Of a DNA stretch of 39,782 bases, positions 1 through 7,754 are shown one piece after another. This stretch comes from an uncultured Mycoplasmatota bacterium (GTDB lineage Bacteria; Bacillota_I; Bacilli_A; RF39; UBA660), in assembly GCA_947302655.1 (NCBI GenBank), contig CAMYVW010000004.1, positions 1-39,782 on the forward strand. Direction: 5' to 3'. The notes beneath the pieces are model-generated. The model was not told the DNA's origin. It did no database searches and worked only from the letters and a program-made list of their open reading frames with translations. The position numbers were made by a program, and so were the translations under genes. Each line of letters starts with the position of its first letter. Positions within the stretch are counted from its first letter, which is position 1.

Positions 1-209
1 CTAGTATTCCAGCCTTCTGGAAGACACATATCAAGAAATCCTATGACAATATCATTAAGGATTAATGCTGGTGCGGTTACAAGAATTAGAAAGAAAATAA
101 ATATTGCTAATCCTATTGGAACTTTTCTAATTGCGGGCATCCATTGTACTACTAACATTAATGCCATTAAGCACCATAACATAATTGCCACTGTAATAAT
201 CGGTGTCAT
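1..209 (-). CDS. Small membrane protein, truncated by the window edge
   Basis: On the minus strand an ATG at 209-207 is preceded by AGGAGA (plus-strand 215-220) at good spacing, and the frame stays open to the window edge, giving at least 69 residues. The protein begins MTPIITVAIMLWCLMALM and has two hydrophobic stretches, about residues 4-22 and 32-52, separated by a short basic loop (RKVP), so it should be a two-helix inner-membrane protein. It is the only leftward gene seen and is driven by its own promoter at 255-283. Two-helix phage proteins are often holins or superinfection-exclusion proteins, but nothing here decides between these and the C-terminus is missing. The plus-strand ORF over the same bases lacks a ribosome site and is a shadow. 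Confidence 0.7.
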   Translation of the reverse strand, partial: MTPIITVAIMLWCLMALMLVVQWMPAIRKVPIGLAIFIFFLILVTAPALILNDIVIGFLDMCLPEGWNT

Positions 210-254
210 TTGTTTCTCCTATATTTTGTATATATATTTTTATTTTATATATAT

Positions 255-283
255 ATTATAACAAAATTTTTTAAACTTTTCAA
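255..283 (-). promoter_or_regulatory. Leftward sigma-A promoter
   Basis: Read on the minus strand: -35 TTGAAA (plus 278-283), a 17-base spacer, and -10 TATAAT (plus 255-260) preceded by TGT, an extended -10. It points into the small membrane protein and should start transcription near 248, giving a leader of about 40 bases. Confidence 0.75.
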
Positions 284-289
284 TTCAAC

Positions 290-318
290 TTGACTTTACA
301 TGAAAATTTTTGTACAAT
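290..318 (+). promoter_or_regulatory. Rightward sigma-A promoter of the packaging and head operon
   Basis: -35 TTGACT (290-295), exactly 17 bases, -10 TACAAT (313-318). Transcription should begin near 325. It lies back-to-back with the leftward promoter; the two -35 hexamers are 6 bases apart. It is the only recognisable promoter upstream of the terminase, portal and capsid genes. Confidence 0.75.
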
Positions 319-330
319 GTGGGTGAGACT

Positions 331-338
331 GGAGGTGG
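331..338 (+). promoter_or_regulatory. Ribosome binding site that argues for an ATA start
   Basis: GGAGGTGG is a strong Shine-Dalgarno sequence about 6 bases after the predicted transcription start. At 8 bases from GGAGG the in-frame codon is ATA (344). The ATG at 317 lies inside the -10 box and TTG 290 is the -35 box, so neither should be in the mRNA. Confidence 0.5.
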
Positions 339-343
339 TAAAA

Positions 344-1396
344 ATAGTAAAATTAGATTATACTATTGACTCTCCAGAAGAGCGAAATGAGTTGGTGAAA
401 AAGATTCTTGAAGAGAATCCGGATCCCAATCCCCAATATCTTGAGATATTGGCGGATTATCTGATCCTCTGTATGGAGAAACAAGAAAGAAAAGAAAAAC
501 GAATATTAACTGAGAATAGAATGACTACAGTTAACAAAAGAGAAACTTCATATGAAGGTCTTGTTTCCCAGTTTGAAAATGGTGAAGATGGAATTTATAA
601 TTTAATTAATGAAAGTAAGACTCAAATATTTCAACCAAAAGTAACTATAACGAAAAAAGATTTAGAAGAAATACCTCATTTGCGGCAAGTGCGGGAAGCC
701 ATTCAACTCTGGGAAGAACAATTAAAGAAAGCTGAAGGAAGAGATAAATATATTATTAAAAAAGCAATTATTGACTTGCGGAAAAGTCAATATTTAATAA
801 AAGAAGCTTATAGAAAACCAGTTAGATTAAACAATGTAACTCATTCTAGGCATACAGTTCATTTAGAAGATAGTTTTTCCTTTAGTGAAGATGGATATAT
901 CATTCCTGAAGGAGTTTCTTTATGTAGTCCAAAAGTTTGTAGTGCAATTTTATGTAATTATTCTCGTTTAAAGGAAGCCGGGTGGGGTAATTTTGAAGAT
1001 GACACCTGGTATTTAATGCAAGATTTTGATAGAATTAGTGAAAAAGCATTAAAACCGTATCCAATTTATGAAGAAATTGTTATTGCAAAGATAGATGGAC
1101 TGCAAAATATACAAATTCAAGAGCTTTTACAGGCAAAATTTGGAATTACACATAGTTTAGAATATATTTCTTCACTTTGGCGGAATAAAATTCCTAAATT
1201 AATTGCTTCTGTAGCCGAAGATGAAACGCTCAGTTGGTATTATTTAAATAAAGAATATGGAAAATATAAAAAATGCTCGCGTTGCGGTCAAGTAAAATTA
1301 GCTCATAACAAGTATTTTTCTAAAAATAAGACGAGTAAAGATGGTTTTTATTCCATTTGTAAAGCTTGTCGTAATTCAAAGGCCAAAAAACATTAA
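344..1396 (+). CDS. Zinc-ribbon DNA-binding protein, first gene of packaging operon
   Basis: About 350 residues from the ATA at 344, reading (M)VKLDYTIDSPEERNELV. The reading frame extends upstream through the promoter, so the start is uncertain; GTG 335 is another possibility. The N-terminal two thirds are charged and helical. A segment near residues 245-300 (IYEEIVIAKIDG to LWRNKIPKLI) looks helix-turn-helix-like. The C-terminus is a four-cysteine zinc ribbon: C311-x2-C314, 24 residues, C339-x2-C342, then a basic tail. Its place just upstream of another zinc-ribbon protein and the large terminase suggests packaging-site recognition or transcription control. I do not recognise a named family; a small-terminase role is inference. 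Confidence 0.65.
   Translation: MVKLDYTIDSPEERNELVKKILEENPDPNPQYLEILADYLILCMEKQERKEKRILTENRMTTVNKRETSYEGLVSQFENGEDGIYNLINESKTQIFQPKVTITKKDLEEIPHLRQVREAIQLWEEQLKKAEGRDKYIIKKAIIDLRKSQYLIKEAYRKPVRLNNVTHSRHTVHLEDSFSFSEDGYIIPEGVSLCSPKVCSAILCNYSRLKEAGWGNFEDDTWYLMQDFDRISEKALKPYPIYEEIVIAKIDGLQNIQIQELLQAKFGITHSLEYISSLWRNKIPKLIASVAEDETLSWYYLNKEYGKYKKCSRCGQVKLAHNKYFSKNKTSKDGFYSICKACRNSKAKKH
769..792 (+). repeat. Perfect 9-bp inverted repeat inside the first gene
   Basis: TATTGACTT (769-777), loop GCGGAA (778-783), AAGTCAATA (784-792). It lies inside coding sequence, far from any gene end and without a T-tract, so it is not a terminator. It may be chance, an mRNA hairpin or a protein-binding site. Confidence 0.35.
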
Positions 1397-1442
1397 TTTT
1401 GTTAATAGTTTTTTAATTTGGGGATAGAAAGGAGTTAATTTT

Positions 1443-2627
1443 ATGGCAGTAGATAAAAACCAAACATTCTTTTGTGAAAAATGTCATCGCACTATGCGGG
1501 CTGATGAGTTTTATAATAGCAATAATTTGGAGAAGTACCCGGATGGAAAGCTTAAACAGTGCAAAAAGTGTCTTACTTTGCATGTAGATAACTGGAATCC
1601 TGATACTTTTCTTTGGATTTTACAAGAATGTGATGTTCCATATATACCAGATGAATGGCATAAACTCCTTGAATCATATGCTAAAGACCCTAATAAGGTA
1701 ACTGGAATGACAATTTTAGGTAGATATTTATCTAAAATGCGTTTAAAACAGTTTAAAGACTATAGATGGAAAGATACAACCTTTTTACAAGAGCTTGCGG
1801 ACAATAGAACTGAGCAAACTATGAAGCGTCAGGGATATAGTGCTGCAGAAATTGCTCAAACTTTAAATGAAAAGAAGATTATTATTCCAGAAGAAGGATT
1901 TAAAGAACCAATTATTGCGGCCCAGCCTGATGCGATCGATTATTTTGATGAAATTAGTGGCGAAGATAGCGCAATTGTTGATGATTTAACCGATGAAGAT
2001 AAAACTTTTTTAAGGTTGAAATGGGGTAAAGCATATAAACCTGAAGAATGGGTTAAGTTAGAGCAATTATATCAAGAAATGATGCAGTCTTATGATATTC
2101 AAGGAGCTGGTCATGAAGATATTCTTAAACTTGTTTGTAAAACATCATTAAAAGCTAATCAATTATTAGATATTGGGGATGTTGATGGCGCTCAAAAAAT
2201 GGTAAAAATGTATGACAGTTTAATGAAGTCTGGTAAATTTACGGCAGCGCAAAATAAAGGAGAAAATGGAGAATTTGTTGATTCAATTTCAGAGTTTGTT
2301 TTAATTTGTGAAAAAGAAGGATTCATTCCTCGTTTTTATACTGATCAACCTAATGATAGAGTTGATGAAACTTTATTAGATTTAAAGGGATATACTCGTT
2401 CATTAGTTGTTGAAGAAATGAATTTAGGCAATTTAATTGAAAGCGCAATGAAAAAGATGTATGAAGAAGAGCAAAAAGAGGAAGATGAAGATATTGAAGA
2501 CGAATTAACACTGGATGAAGTTGAACAATTAAAAGATGAAGATTTTGGGGAATATACTGATTTCTTGGAAGAAGAAGAAATCGCTGATGAAGAATTATTA
2601 AAACAAATGGAGGAGGGACAGATTTAA
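1443..2627 (+). CDS. Zinc-ribbon protein upstream of terminase, possible small terminase
   Basis: 394 residues from an ATG 8 bases after AAAGGAG. An N-terminal zinc ribbon has C11-x2-C14, 25 residues, C40-x2-C43, with the same spacing style and a matching DG as the C-terminal ribbon of the preceding gene. The middle is helical (TDEDKTFLRLKWG, then KANQLLDIGDVDGAQKMVKMYD). The last 60 residues are extremely acidic (runs of E and D), a tail that could bind a basic partner. The stop codon overlaps the ATG of the large terminase by one base, so the two are translationally coupled. Position and coupling suggest the small terminase subunit or a packaging adaptor, but no family motif proves it. Confidence 0.65.
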   Translation: MAVDKNQTFFCEKCHRTMRADEFYNSNNLEKYPDGKLKQCKKCLTLHVDNWNPDTFLWILQECDVPYIPDEWHKLLESYAKDPNKVTGMTILGRYLSKMRLKQFKDYRWKDTTFLQELADNRTEQTMKRQGYSAAEIAQTLNEKKIIIPEEGFKEPIIAAQPDAIDYFDEISGEDSAIVDDLTDEDKTFLRLKWGKAYKPEEWVKLEQLYQEMMQSYDIQGAGHEDILKLVCKTSLKANQLLDIGDVDGAQKMVKMYDSLMKSGKFTAAQNKGENGEFVDSISEFVLICEKEGFIPRFYTDQPNDRVDETLLDLKGYTRSLVVEEMNLGNLIESAMKKMYEEEQKEEDEDIEDELTLDEVEQLKDEDFGEYTDFLEEEEIADEELLKQMEEGQI

Positions 2628-4369
2628 TGGCATTACAAGATTTATTAAATTTATCCCAGCAAAGAAAGAAAATTGGTCTTTCAGAGGAACGTGTTAGAGA
2701 AATTATTCCAGTAGGAAGACAATATATTTCTTTTTGGAGGGAATATCCTGACTTATTTGTTGATTTTTTACTTCAGTTTGGTAATCCTCAAGAGTTTCAT
2801 TTTTATTTTTATCAAAGAGTTTTCTTGCGGGCAGCCATGAGGCATCAGTATATGTATGCGGTTTTCCCTCGTGCTTATTCAAAGTCATTTTTAGCGATGA
2901 TGATTTTGATGATAAGATGTATTCTTTATCCAAAATGCAAATTATTTGTAACTTCTGGGGGTAAGGAACAAGCTGCGGGAATTATGAAAGAAAAAGTGCA
3001 GGAAATTTGTACATTAATTCCTGCATTTAAGAAAGAAATTGATTGGTCAAGAGGAGTTACTCTTGAGGGTAAGGATTATTGTAAATATGTTTTCAAGAGT
3101 GGTTCTTACTTTGATAATATTGCGGCCAGGGAGACCTCTAGAGGTAAGAGACGCCAAGGTGGTGTAATCGAGGAGTGCGTTGGTGTAGATGGAACAATTC
3201 TATCTGAAGTTATTATTCCGACGATGAATATTTCTCGTATGTGTATGGATGGTACAACACATCCAGAAGAACAATTGAATAAATCTCAATTGTATATTAC
3301 TACTGCGGGATGGAAAAATACATTCCCATATGATAAACTTATTCAATTACTGGTATGGCAGATAGTTAAACCAGAAAAGGCAATGGTAATGGGGGGTACT
3401 TATCGCATACCCGTATTAGTTCGTTTGCTAGATAAGAATTTCATAAGGGATCTGAAGATGGATGGTACCTTTAATGAGAGTTCTTTTGAAAGAGAATATG
3501 AGAGTAAATGGTCAGGTACCGTAGAAGATGCGTTCTTTAATGCTGAAATATTTGATAGAAATAGAATATTAAAACAACCAGAATATGCGGCCAGTGGCCG
3601 ATCTTCAAAGGCTAGCTATTATATCATCTCTGTCGACGTTGGACGAAAGGGATGTGATACAGTTGCAGTTATTTTTAAATGTACGCCACAACCACAGGGT
3701 GCTGCAATTAAATCAGTTGTAAATATATATACATTAAATGATACTCATTTTGAGGATCAAGCAATTAAATTAAAGAATTTATTTTATAAATATAATGCTC
3801 GTAGAATGGTAATAGATGCGAATGGTTTGGGTATTGGTCTTGTTGATTATATGGTCAAACCGCAAATTAATCCTAATACTAATGAAGTATATGCAGATTT
3901 TGGTGTATATGGTGGAACTTATGAAGGTGCGGATCAAGAGTATAAGAAATATCGAACCGCGTCTTGCGAGCAAGACGCATTATACTTAATGAAAGCGAAT
4001 GCGCCTATTAATAGTGAAGCTCATGCAAATGCTCAAGCATCATTATCATCTGGTAAAGTAAAATTTTTAATTGATGAAAGAATTGCTAAACAAAAATTAT
4101 TAGGAACTAAAGTTGGACAAAATATGAAACCCGAAGAAAGGGCAGAATATTTAAAACCATTTACTTTAACTTCCATATTAAAAGAAGAGATGATGAATTT
4201 ACGTGAAGAAAATGAAGGCGTAAATATCATTTTAAAACAAGCAAATAGGGGTATCCGAAAGGATAAATTTTCGGCATTTGAATATGGCTTATATTATATA
4301 AAGCAAGAAGAAGAAAAGAAAAAGAAGAAAAGGAAATTTAATGCAAAAGACTGGATGTTTAAAAATTAA
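2627..4369 (+). CDS. terL: Terminase large subunit (ATPase-nuclease)
   Basis: 580 residues, usual length for the family. The packaging motor cuts concatemeric DNA and pumps it through the portal. The N-terminal ATPase has a deviant Walker A around residues 80-88 (FPRAYSKSF, with K86), as is common in terminases, and a Walker B-like hydrophobic strand ending in Glu (GGVIEE, E182/E183). The C-terminal RNase H-like nuclease shows its acidic residues in IISVDVG (D337), MVIDANG (D397) and a late Asp around D483 (FLIDER). The C-terminus is lysine-rich. The start overlaps the previous stop by one base. The downstream ribosome site AAGGAGG begins at its own stop codon, so the whole block looks like one mRNA. 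Confidence 0.93.
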   Translation: MALQDLLNLSQQRKKIGLSEERVREIIPVGRQYISFWREYPDLFVDFLLQFGNPQEFHFYFYQRVFLRAAMRHQYMYAVFPRAYSKSFLAMMILMIRCILYPKCKLFVTSGGKEQAAGIMKEKVQEICTLIPAFKKEIDWSRGVTLEGKDYCKYVFKSGSYFDNIAARETSRGKRRQGGVIEECVGVDGTILSEVIIPTMNISRMCMDGTTHPEEQLNKSQLYITTAGWKNTFPYDKLIQLLVWQIVKPEKAMVMGGTYRIPVLVRLLDKNFIRDLKMDGTFNESSFEREYESKWSGTVEDAFFNAEIFDRNRILKQPEYAASGRSSKASYYIISVDVGRKGCDTVAVIFKCTPQPQGAAIKSVVNIYTLNDTHFEDQAIKLKNLFYKYNARRMVIDANGLGIGLVDYMVKPQINPNTNEVYADFGVYGGTYEGADQEYKKYRTASCEQDALYLMKANAPINSEAHANAQASLSSGKVKFLIDERIAKQKLLGTKVGQNMKPEERAEYLKPFTLTSILKEEMMNLREENEGVNIILKQANRGIRKDKFSAFEYGLYYIKQEEEKKKKKRKFNAKDWMFKN

Positions 4370-4381
4370 GGAGGGGTTATT

Positions 4382-4738
4382 ATGGATGCCAGTAGAGGAG
4401 AAATTAAAATACATGAAATTTTAGAAGAATCTGGTTTAACTTATAAGATGGAATATAGTTTTGCAGATTTAAAAAGCTCTAGTGGAAAACCTCTTCGCTT
4501 TGATTTTGTTGTTTTTGATGATGATGGTTTCATTGATTTTATTATTGAATATCAAGGAAAACAACATTATGAACCAAGTGCAAAATTTGGTGGTAAACGT
4601 GGATTTTATCAACAACAGTACAATGATAATAAAAAACGAAGATTTTGTGCTTTACATGATTTTAAGCTAATTGAAATTCCATATACAGAAGAACACCTTA
4701 TTTCTTATGACTATATTATGCATAAAGCTGGATATTAA
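4382..4738 (+). CDS. Small PD-(D/E)xK-like nuclease, possible homing endonuclease
   Basis: 118 residues with a strong ribosome site (AAGGAGG). The core reads PLRFDFVVFDDDG and then IIEYQGKQHYEP: D41, then E56-x-Q58 and H62, the arrangement of a small Vsr/PD-(D/E)xK-like fold found in many free-standing phage and bacterial nucleases. I know similar small proteins from phage genomes, where they are often scattered between structural genes as homing endonucleases. It sits between large terminase and portal, which are normally adjacent. Alternatively it may help terminase process DNA ends. The fold is fairly sure; the role is not. Confidence 0.7.
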   Translation: MDASRGEIKIHEILEESGLTYKMEYSFADLKSSSGKPLRFDFVVFDDDGFIDFIIEYQGKQHYEPSAKFGGKRGFYQQQYNDNKKRRFCALHDFKLIEIPYTEEHLISYDYIMHKAGY

Positions 4739-4751
4739 GGAGGTATAATAA

Positions 4752-6368
4752 ATGCAAAATCGGCAAGAGCAGATACGCAAAAAAGGCTTTGATATGTTAA
4801 AAGCACCTACTTCCGCAGTTGATAGTTATGCAAAATTAAAGATTGGAACTCAAAAATTTGATAATGCGGTTATTGATTTAAGATATTATGATAAATTAGA
4901 TAGACGTGGTTTTAGAAATAAAGAATTTGTTATTCAAGCTTTAATCAATAATGATATTCCTACTTTACGCGCAATCTCTCGTTACTTTTATAAAACAAAT
5001 GGTATTTATCAAAAGATTGTGAATTATTTTGCATCTATGTATAGATATGATTGGTATATGGTTCCAGAGTTATTAGTAGATAATGCTAAAGAAGAAAAGG
5101 TTGTAGCAGATTTTACAAAGACATTAAGATTTTTTGATGCTTCTTATATTAAGAAATCTTGTGGAGAATTTGCTTTAAAAGTAATTAGAGATGGAGTATA
5201 TTTTGGATATGCATATGAAGGTGAAGGAAGAATATTAATTCAAGATTTACCTTGGAGATGGTGTCGTTCAAGATATAAAATTGCAGGCGTTCCCGCAATT
5301 GAATTTGATATGACATTCTTTGATACTAAATTTCCAGATGTTGCATATCGTATGAGAGTTCTTGATTTATTCCCTCCAGAATTTAAAAAGGGTTATATTC
5401 TTTATAAGCAAGGTAAATTACCAAATGATGAAATAGTATCAGCTGATATTACTGGTAAAGGACATTGGTATTTATTAGATCCAGCTTGTGCTTTTATGTT
5501 TGGCCTTAATGGATTAAATGGTTTACCTTTATTTATTAATGCTATTCCAGCTTTATTAGATTTAGATGCAACCCAGGGAATTGATAGACAAAGACAATTA
5601 CAGAAACTTTTAAAAATTATTGTTCAAAAATTACCTTTAGATAAAAATGGAGATTTAATTTTTGATGTTGATGAAGCTAGAGATATTCACAATAATGCTG
5701 TTGAAATGTTACGTGATGCTATTGGAGTTGATGTTTTAACAACATTCGCGGATATTGAAGGCATTGATGTTTCTGAGGCTAATGCTACAGTTAAAGATGA
5801 TTCTTTAAATAATGCTGAACGTACTGTATATAATGCATTAGGTACTTCTAAAAATATTTTTAATACTGATGGTAATTTAGCATTAGAAAAGTCTATTCTT
5901 GCAGATGAGGGTTCATTAAGAGATTTAATTTTGCAATTTGAAGTTCTATTTGATACTATTGCACAAAGACAAAGTGTAAATAAGAAAAAATGGAATTTTA
6001 GATTTTATATGTTACATACAACACAAAATAACTATCAAGCATTGGCTAAATTGTATAAAGAACAAACACAAATGGGATTTTCCAAGATGCTTCCACAGAT
6101 TGCTCTTGGACAAAGTCAAAGTTTCATTCTTAATACAGCTCTATTTGAAAATAATGTATTACATTTGAGTGAGATTATGATTCCACCTCTTATGTCTTCT
6201 ACTTTATCTGCAGAAGATTTACAAAATTTGGGCAGTAAAAAACAAGAAGATCAAAATAAAAATAAAACTAATATAGATGGTCAATCTACTGGTGAAACAG
6301 GACGGCCTAAAAAAGATGAGGGTGAATTAAGTGACAAAACCATTCAGAATAAAGAGTCAATGAATTAA
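4752..6368 (+). CDS. Portal protein
   Basis: 538 residues from an ATG after TAAGGAGG. The portal is the dodecameric ring at one vertex through which terminase packs DNA and to which the neck attaches. Evidence is position after terL and before the protease-scaffold gene, the right length, and a sequence of portal type: an N-terminal alpha/beta region (YFYKTNGIYQKIVNYFASM), a tryptophan-rich wing, a central helical stretch with DIEGIDVSEANATVKDDSLNNAERTVYNALG, and a hydrophilic disordered C-terminus (KKQEDQNKNKTN) typical of portal crown ends. No catalytic motif is expected. Confidence 0.88.
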   Translation: MQNRQEQIRKKGFDMLKAPTSAVDSYAKLKIGTQKFDNAVIDLRYYDKLDRRGFRNKEFVIQALINNDIPTLRAISRYFYKTNGIYQKIVNYFASMYRYDWYMVPELLVDNAKEEKVVADFTKTLRFFDASYIKKSCGEFALKVIRDGVYFGYAYEGEGRILIQDLPWRWCRSRYKIAGVPAIEFDMTFFDTKFPDVAYRMRVLDLFPPEFKKGYILYKQGKLPNDEIVSADITGKGHWYLLDPACAFMFGLNGLNGLPLFINAIPALLDLDATQGIDRQRQLQKLLKIIVQKLPLDKNGDLIFDVDEARDIHNNAVEMLRDAIGVDVLTTFADIEGIDVSEANATVKDDSLNNAERTVYNALGTSKNIFNTDGNLALEKSILADEGSLRDLILQFEVLFDTIAQRQSVNKKKWNFRFYMLHTTQNNYQALAKLYKEQTQMGFSKMLPQIALGQSQSFILNTALFENNVLHLSEIMIPPLMSSTLSAEDLQNLGSKKQEDQNKNKTNIDGQSTGETGRPKKDEGELSDKTIQNKESMN

Positions 6369-6381
6369 AGGAGAATTGCAA

Positions 6382-7737
6382 ATGCATACTAGTATTAAAT
6401 TAAATACTCCTTGCGAATTGATTAACGTGACTCCTTTAAACCCAATGATTTCTAAGGTTCAAATTAAAGTTTGTTACGTTGGAGATGAGCCAAATCGCAA
6501 CGGTAGTATTATTACAAAAGAAACTGCGGCCAAGATGGCTAATTCGCTTCCAGGAAGTCCAATTGTGGGATTCTGGAAGGAGGAAAAAGCAGATTTTGAT
6601 GAACATAATCAGGTAATTAATATTTCTGGTGGTTCATGGGAAATCGCAGATACAACTAGACCTTATGGTTTTGTTGATTTAGGAGCTAAAGTTTGGTTCC
6701 AAGATTATTTAGATGATAGTGAAAATATTCATACATATATGGTAACTGAAGGTTATATCTGGACTGGCAGATATCCTGAAGCCAATAGAATTCTTAATAA
6801 AGGTAATAATCATTCTATGGAATTAGATGAAGAATCTTTAAAAGGACATTGGACAATTGATGATAAAAGTGGTATGGAATTTTTCATTATAAATGACGCA
6901 ATCTTTAGAGGATTGTGTATATTAGGAGAAGAAAATGAACCTTGCTTTGAAGGTTCGCAAATCACTGGAAGTTTTTCATTAGATGAAAGTTTTGATAGTA
7001 AAATTTACAAGCTAATGAAAGAAGTTCAAAAATTGAAAGGAGGAAACTTTACAGTGGAATTAGAAGATAAGAAAATCACAGAAGACGAAGTTGTTGATTC
7101 TAAAGTTGATGAAGAAGAAGTAAATGACGACGCTGTGGAAGATCTCGAAGAAGATACTGCTGAAGACACTCCTGTTGACGAAGAAGAAAAAGTAGAGGAA
7201 GAAGAATCTGCTGAAGAGCCAGAAGTTGAGGAAGAAGAACCTGCAGCTGAAGAGGAAGTAGAGGAAGAAGAATCTGCTGAAGAAGAAGAAAAATTAGATG
7301 AAAATGAGGACGAAGACGTTAAATTTAGTCTAATAGATTTTCAAAATTTACAGGAGAGTTATTCTAATCTCGAAACTCAATTTAATGAACTTCAGAGAAA
7401 GTTTGATGATATGTCTGCATCTTATGATACATTAGTTGAATTTAAAGCTACTAAAGATAGAGAAGAAAAGCAAGCAATGATTGATAGTTTCTATATGCTT
7501 TCTGATACTGATAAGAAAGATGTTCAAGACAATATTGATAATTATTCTCTTGATGAGATTGAGGCTAAGCTTTCTATTATCTGCGTTCATAATAAGCTTG
7601 ACTTATCTGGAAAAGCAGATAATGAAAATAATTCCGGTACTACATTTAGTTTAGATGATGTAGACGATGATTCCGAAGAAACTAACATCCCAGCATTAGT
7701 CAGTGTCCTTCGGAAAAATAGAAAAAGTGAAAATTAA
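6382..7737 (+). CDS. Prohead protease fused to acidic scaffold
   Basis: 451 residues. ATG 6382 is chosen over the in-frame TTG 6376 because AAAGGAGAA ends at 6375, leaving 6 bases before ATG and none before TTG. Residues about 1-210 form a maturation-protease-like domain (VCYVGDEPNRNGSIITKETA, GSPIVGFW, and an N-H-S-M-E segment at H144-S145 that may hold catalytic residues of the herpes/HK97-type protease fold). Residues about 225-315 are extremely acidic. Residues about 316-365 are a coiled coil (LQESYSNLETQFNELQRKFDDM), as in scaffold delta-domains. The protein should sit inside the procapsid, guide shell assembly, and then be cut up. An internal start at 7054 probably makes scaffold alone. 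Confidence 0.82.
   Translation: MHTSIKLNTPCELINVTPLNPMISKVQIKVCYVGDEPNRNGSIITKETAAKMANSLPGSPIVGFWKEEKADFDEHNQVINISGGSWEIADTTRPYGFVDLGAKVWFQDYLDDSENIHTYMVTEGYIWTGRYPEANRILNKGNNHSMELDEESLKGHWTIDDKSGMEFFIINDAIFRGLCILGEENEPCFEGSQITGSFSLDESFDSKIYKLMKEVQKLKGGNFTVELEDKKITEDEVVDSKVDEEEVNDDAVEDLEEDTAEDTPVDEEEKVEEEESAEEPEVEEEEPAAEEEVEEEESAEEEEKLDENEDEDVKFSLIDFQNLQESYSNLETQFNELQRKFDDMSASYDTLVEFKATKDREEKQAMIDSFYMLSDTDKKDVQDNIDNYSLDEIEAKLSIICVHNKLDLSGKADNENNSGTTFSLDDVDDDSEETNIPALVSVLRKNRKSEN
7054..7737 (+). CDS. Nested in-frame scaffold protein
   Basis: Inside the protease-scaffold gene, AAAGGAGG at 7036-7043 is followed 10 bases later by GTG 7054, in the same frame as the full gene. Translation from there gives 227 residues beginning (M)ELEDKKITEDEV and contains exactly the acidic region plus the coiled coil without the protease. 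Phage lambda does the same with C and Nu3, where an internal start supplies excess free scaffold. The ribosome site encodes LKGGN in the long form, which fits as a linker between domains. What is seen is the site and the frame; production of the short form is inference. Confidence 0.6.
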   Translation: MELEDKKITEDEVVDSKVDEEEVNDDAVEDLEEDTAEDTPVDEEEKVEEEESAEEPEVEEEEPAAEEEVEEEESAEEEEKLDENEDEDVKFSLIDFQNLQESYSNLETQFNELQRKFDDMSASYDTLVEFKATKDREEKQAMIDSFYMLSDTDKKDVQDNIDNYSLDEIEAKLSIICVHNKLDLSGKADNENNSGTTFSLDDVDDDSEETNIPALVSVLRKNRKSEN

Positions 7738-7754
7738 ACTAGGAGGAGAAACAG

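Noticed and set aside
43-261. Plus-strand 72-residue reading frame at the left edge
   Set aside because: It has no ribosome site, runs antisense to a well-formed minus-strand membrane protein gene, and ends within the divergent promoter region.
290-343. Upstream extension of the first gene to TTG 290 or ATG 317
   Set aside because: TTG 290 is the -35 box and ATG 317 is in the -10 box; neither would be transcribed from the obvious promoter.
2820-3600. Scattered GC-rich words such as TGCGGCC and TGCGGGC in an AT-rich genome
   Set aside because: They mostly reflect Ala-Ala and Ala-Gly codons in coding sequence; both orientations occur across the window, and no spacing pattern was seen, so no Chi-like claim is supported.
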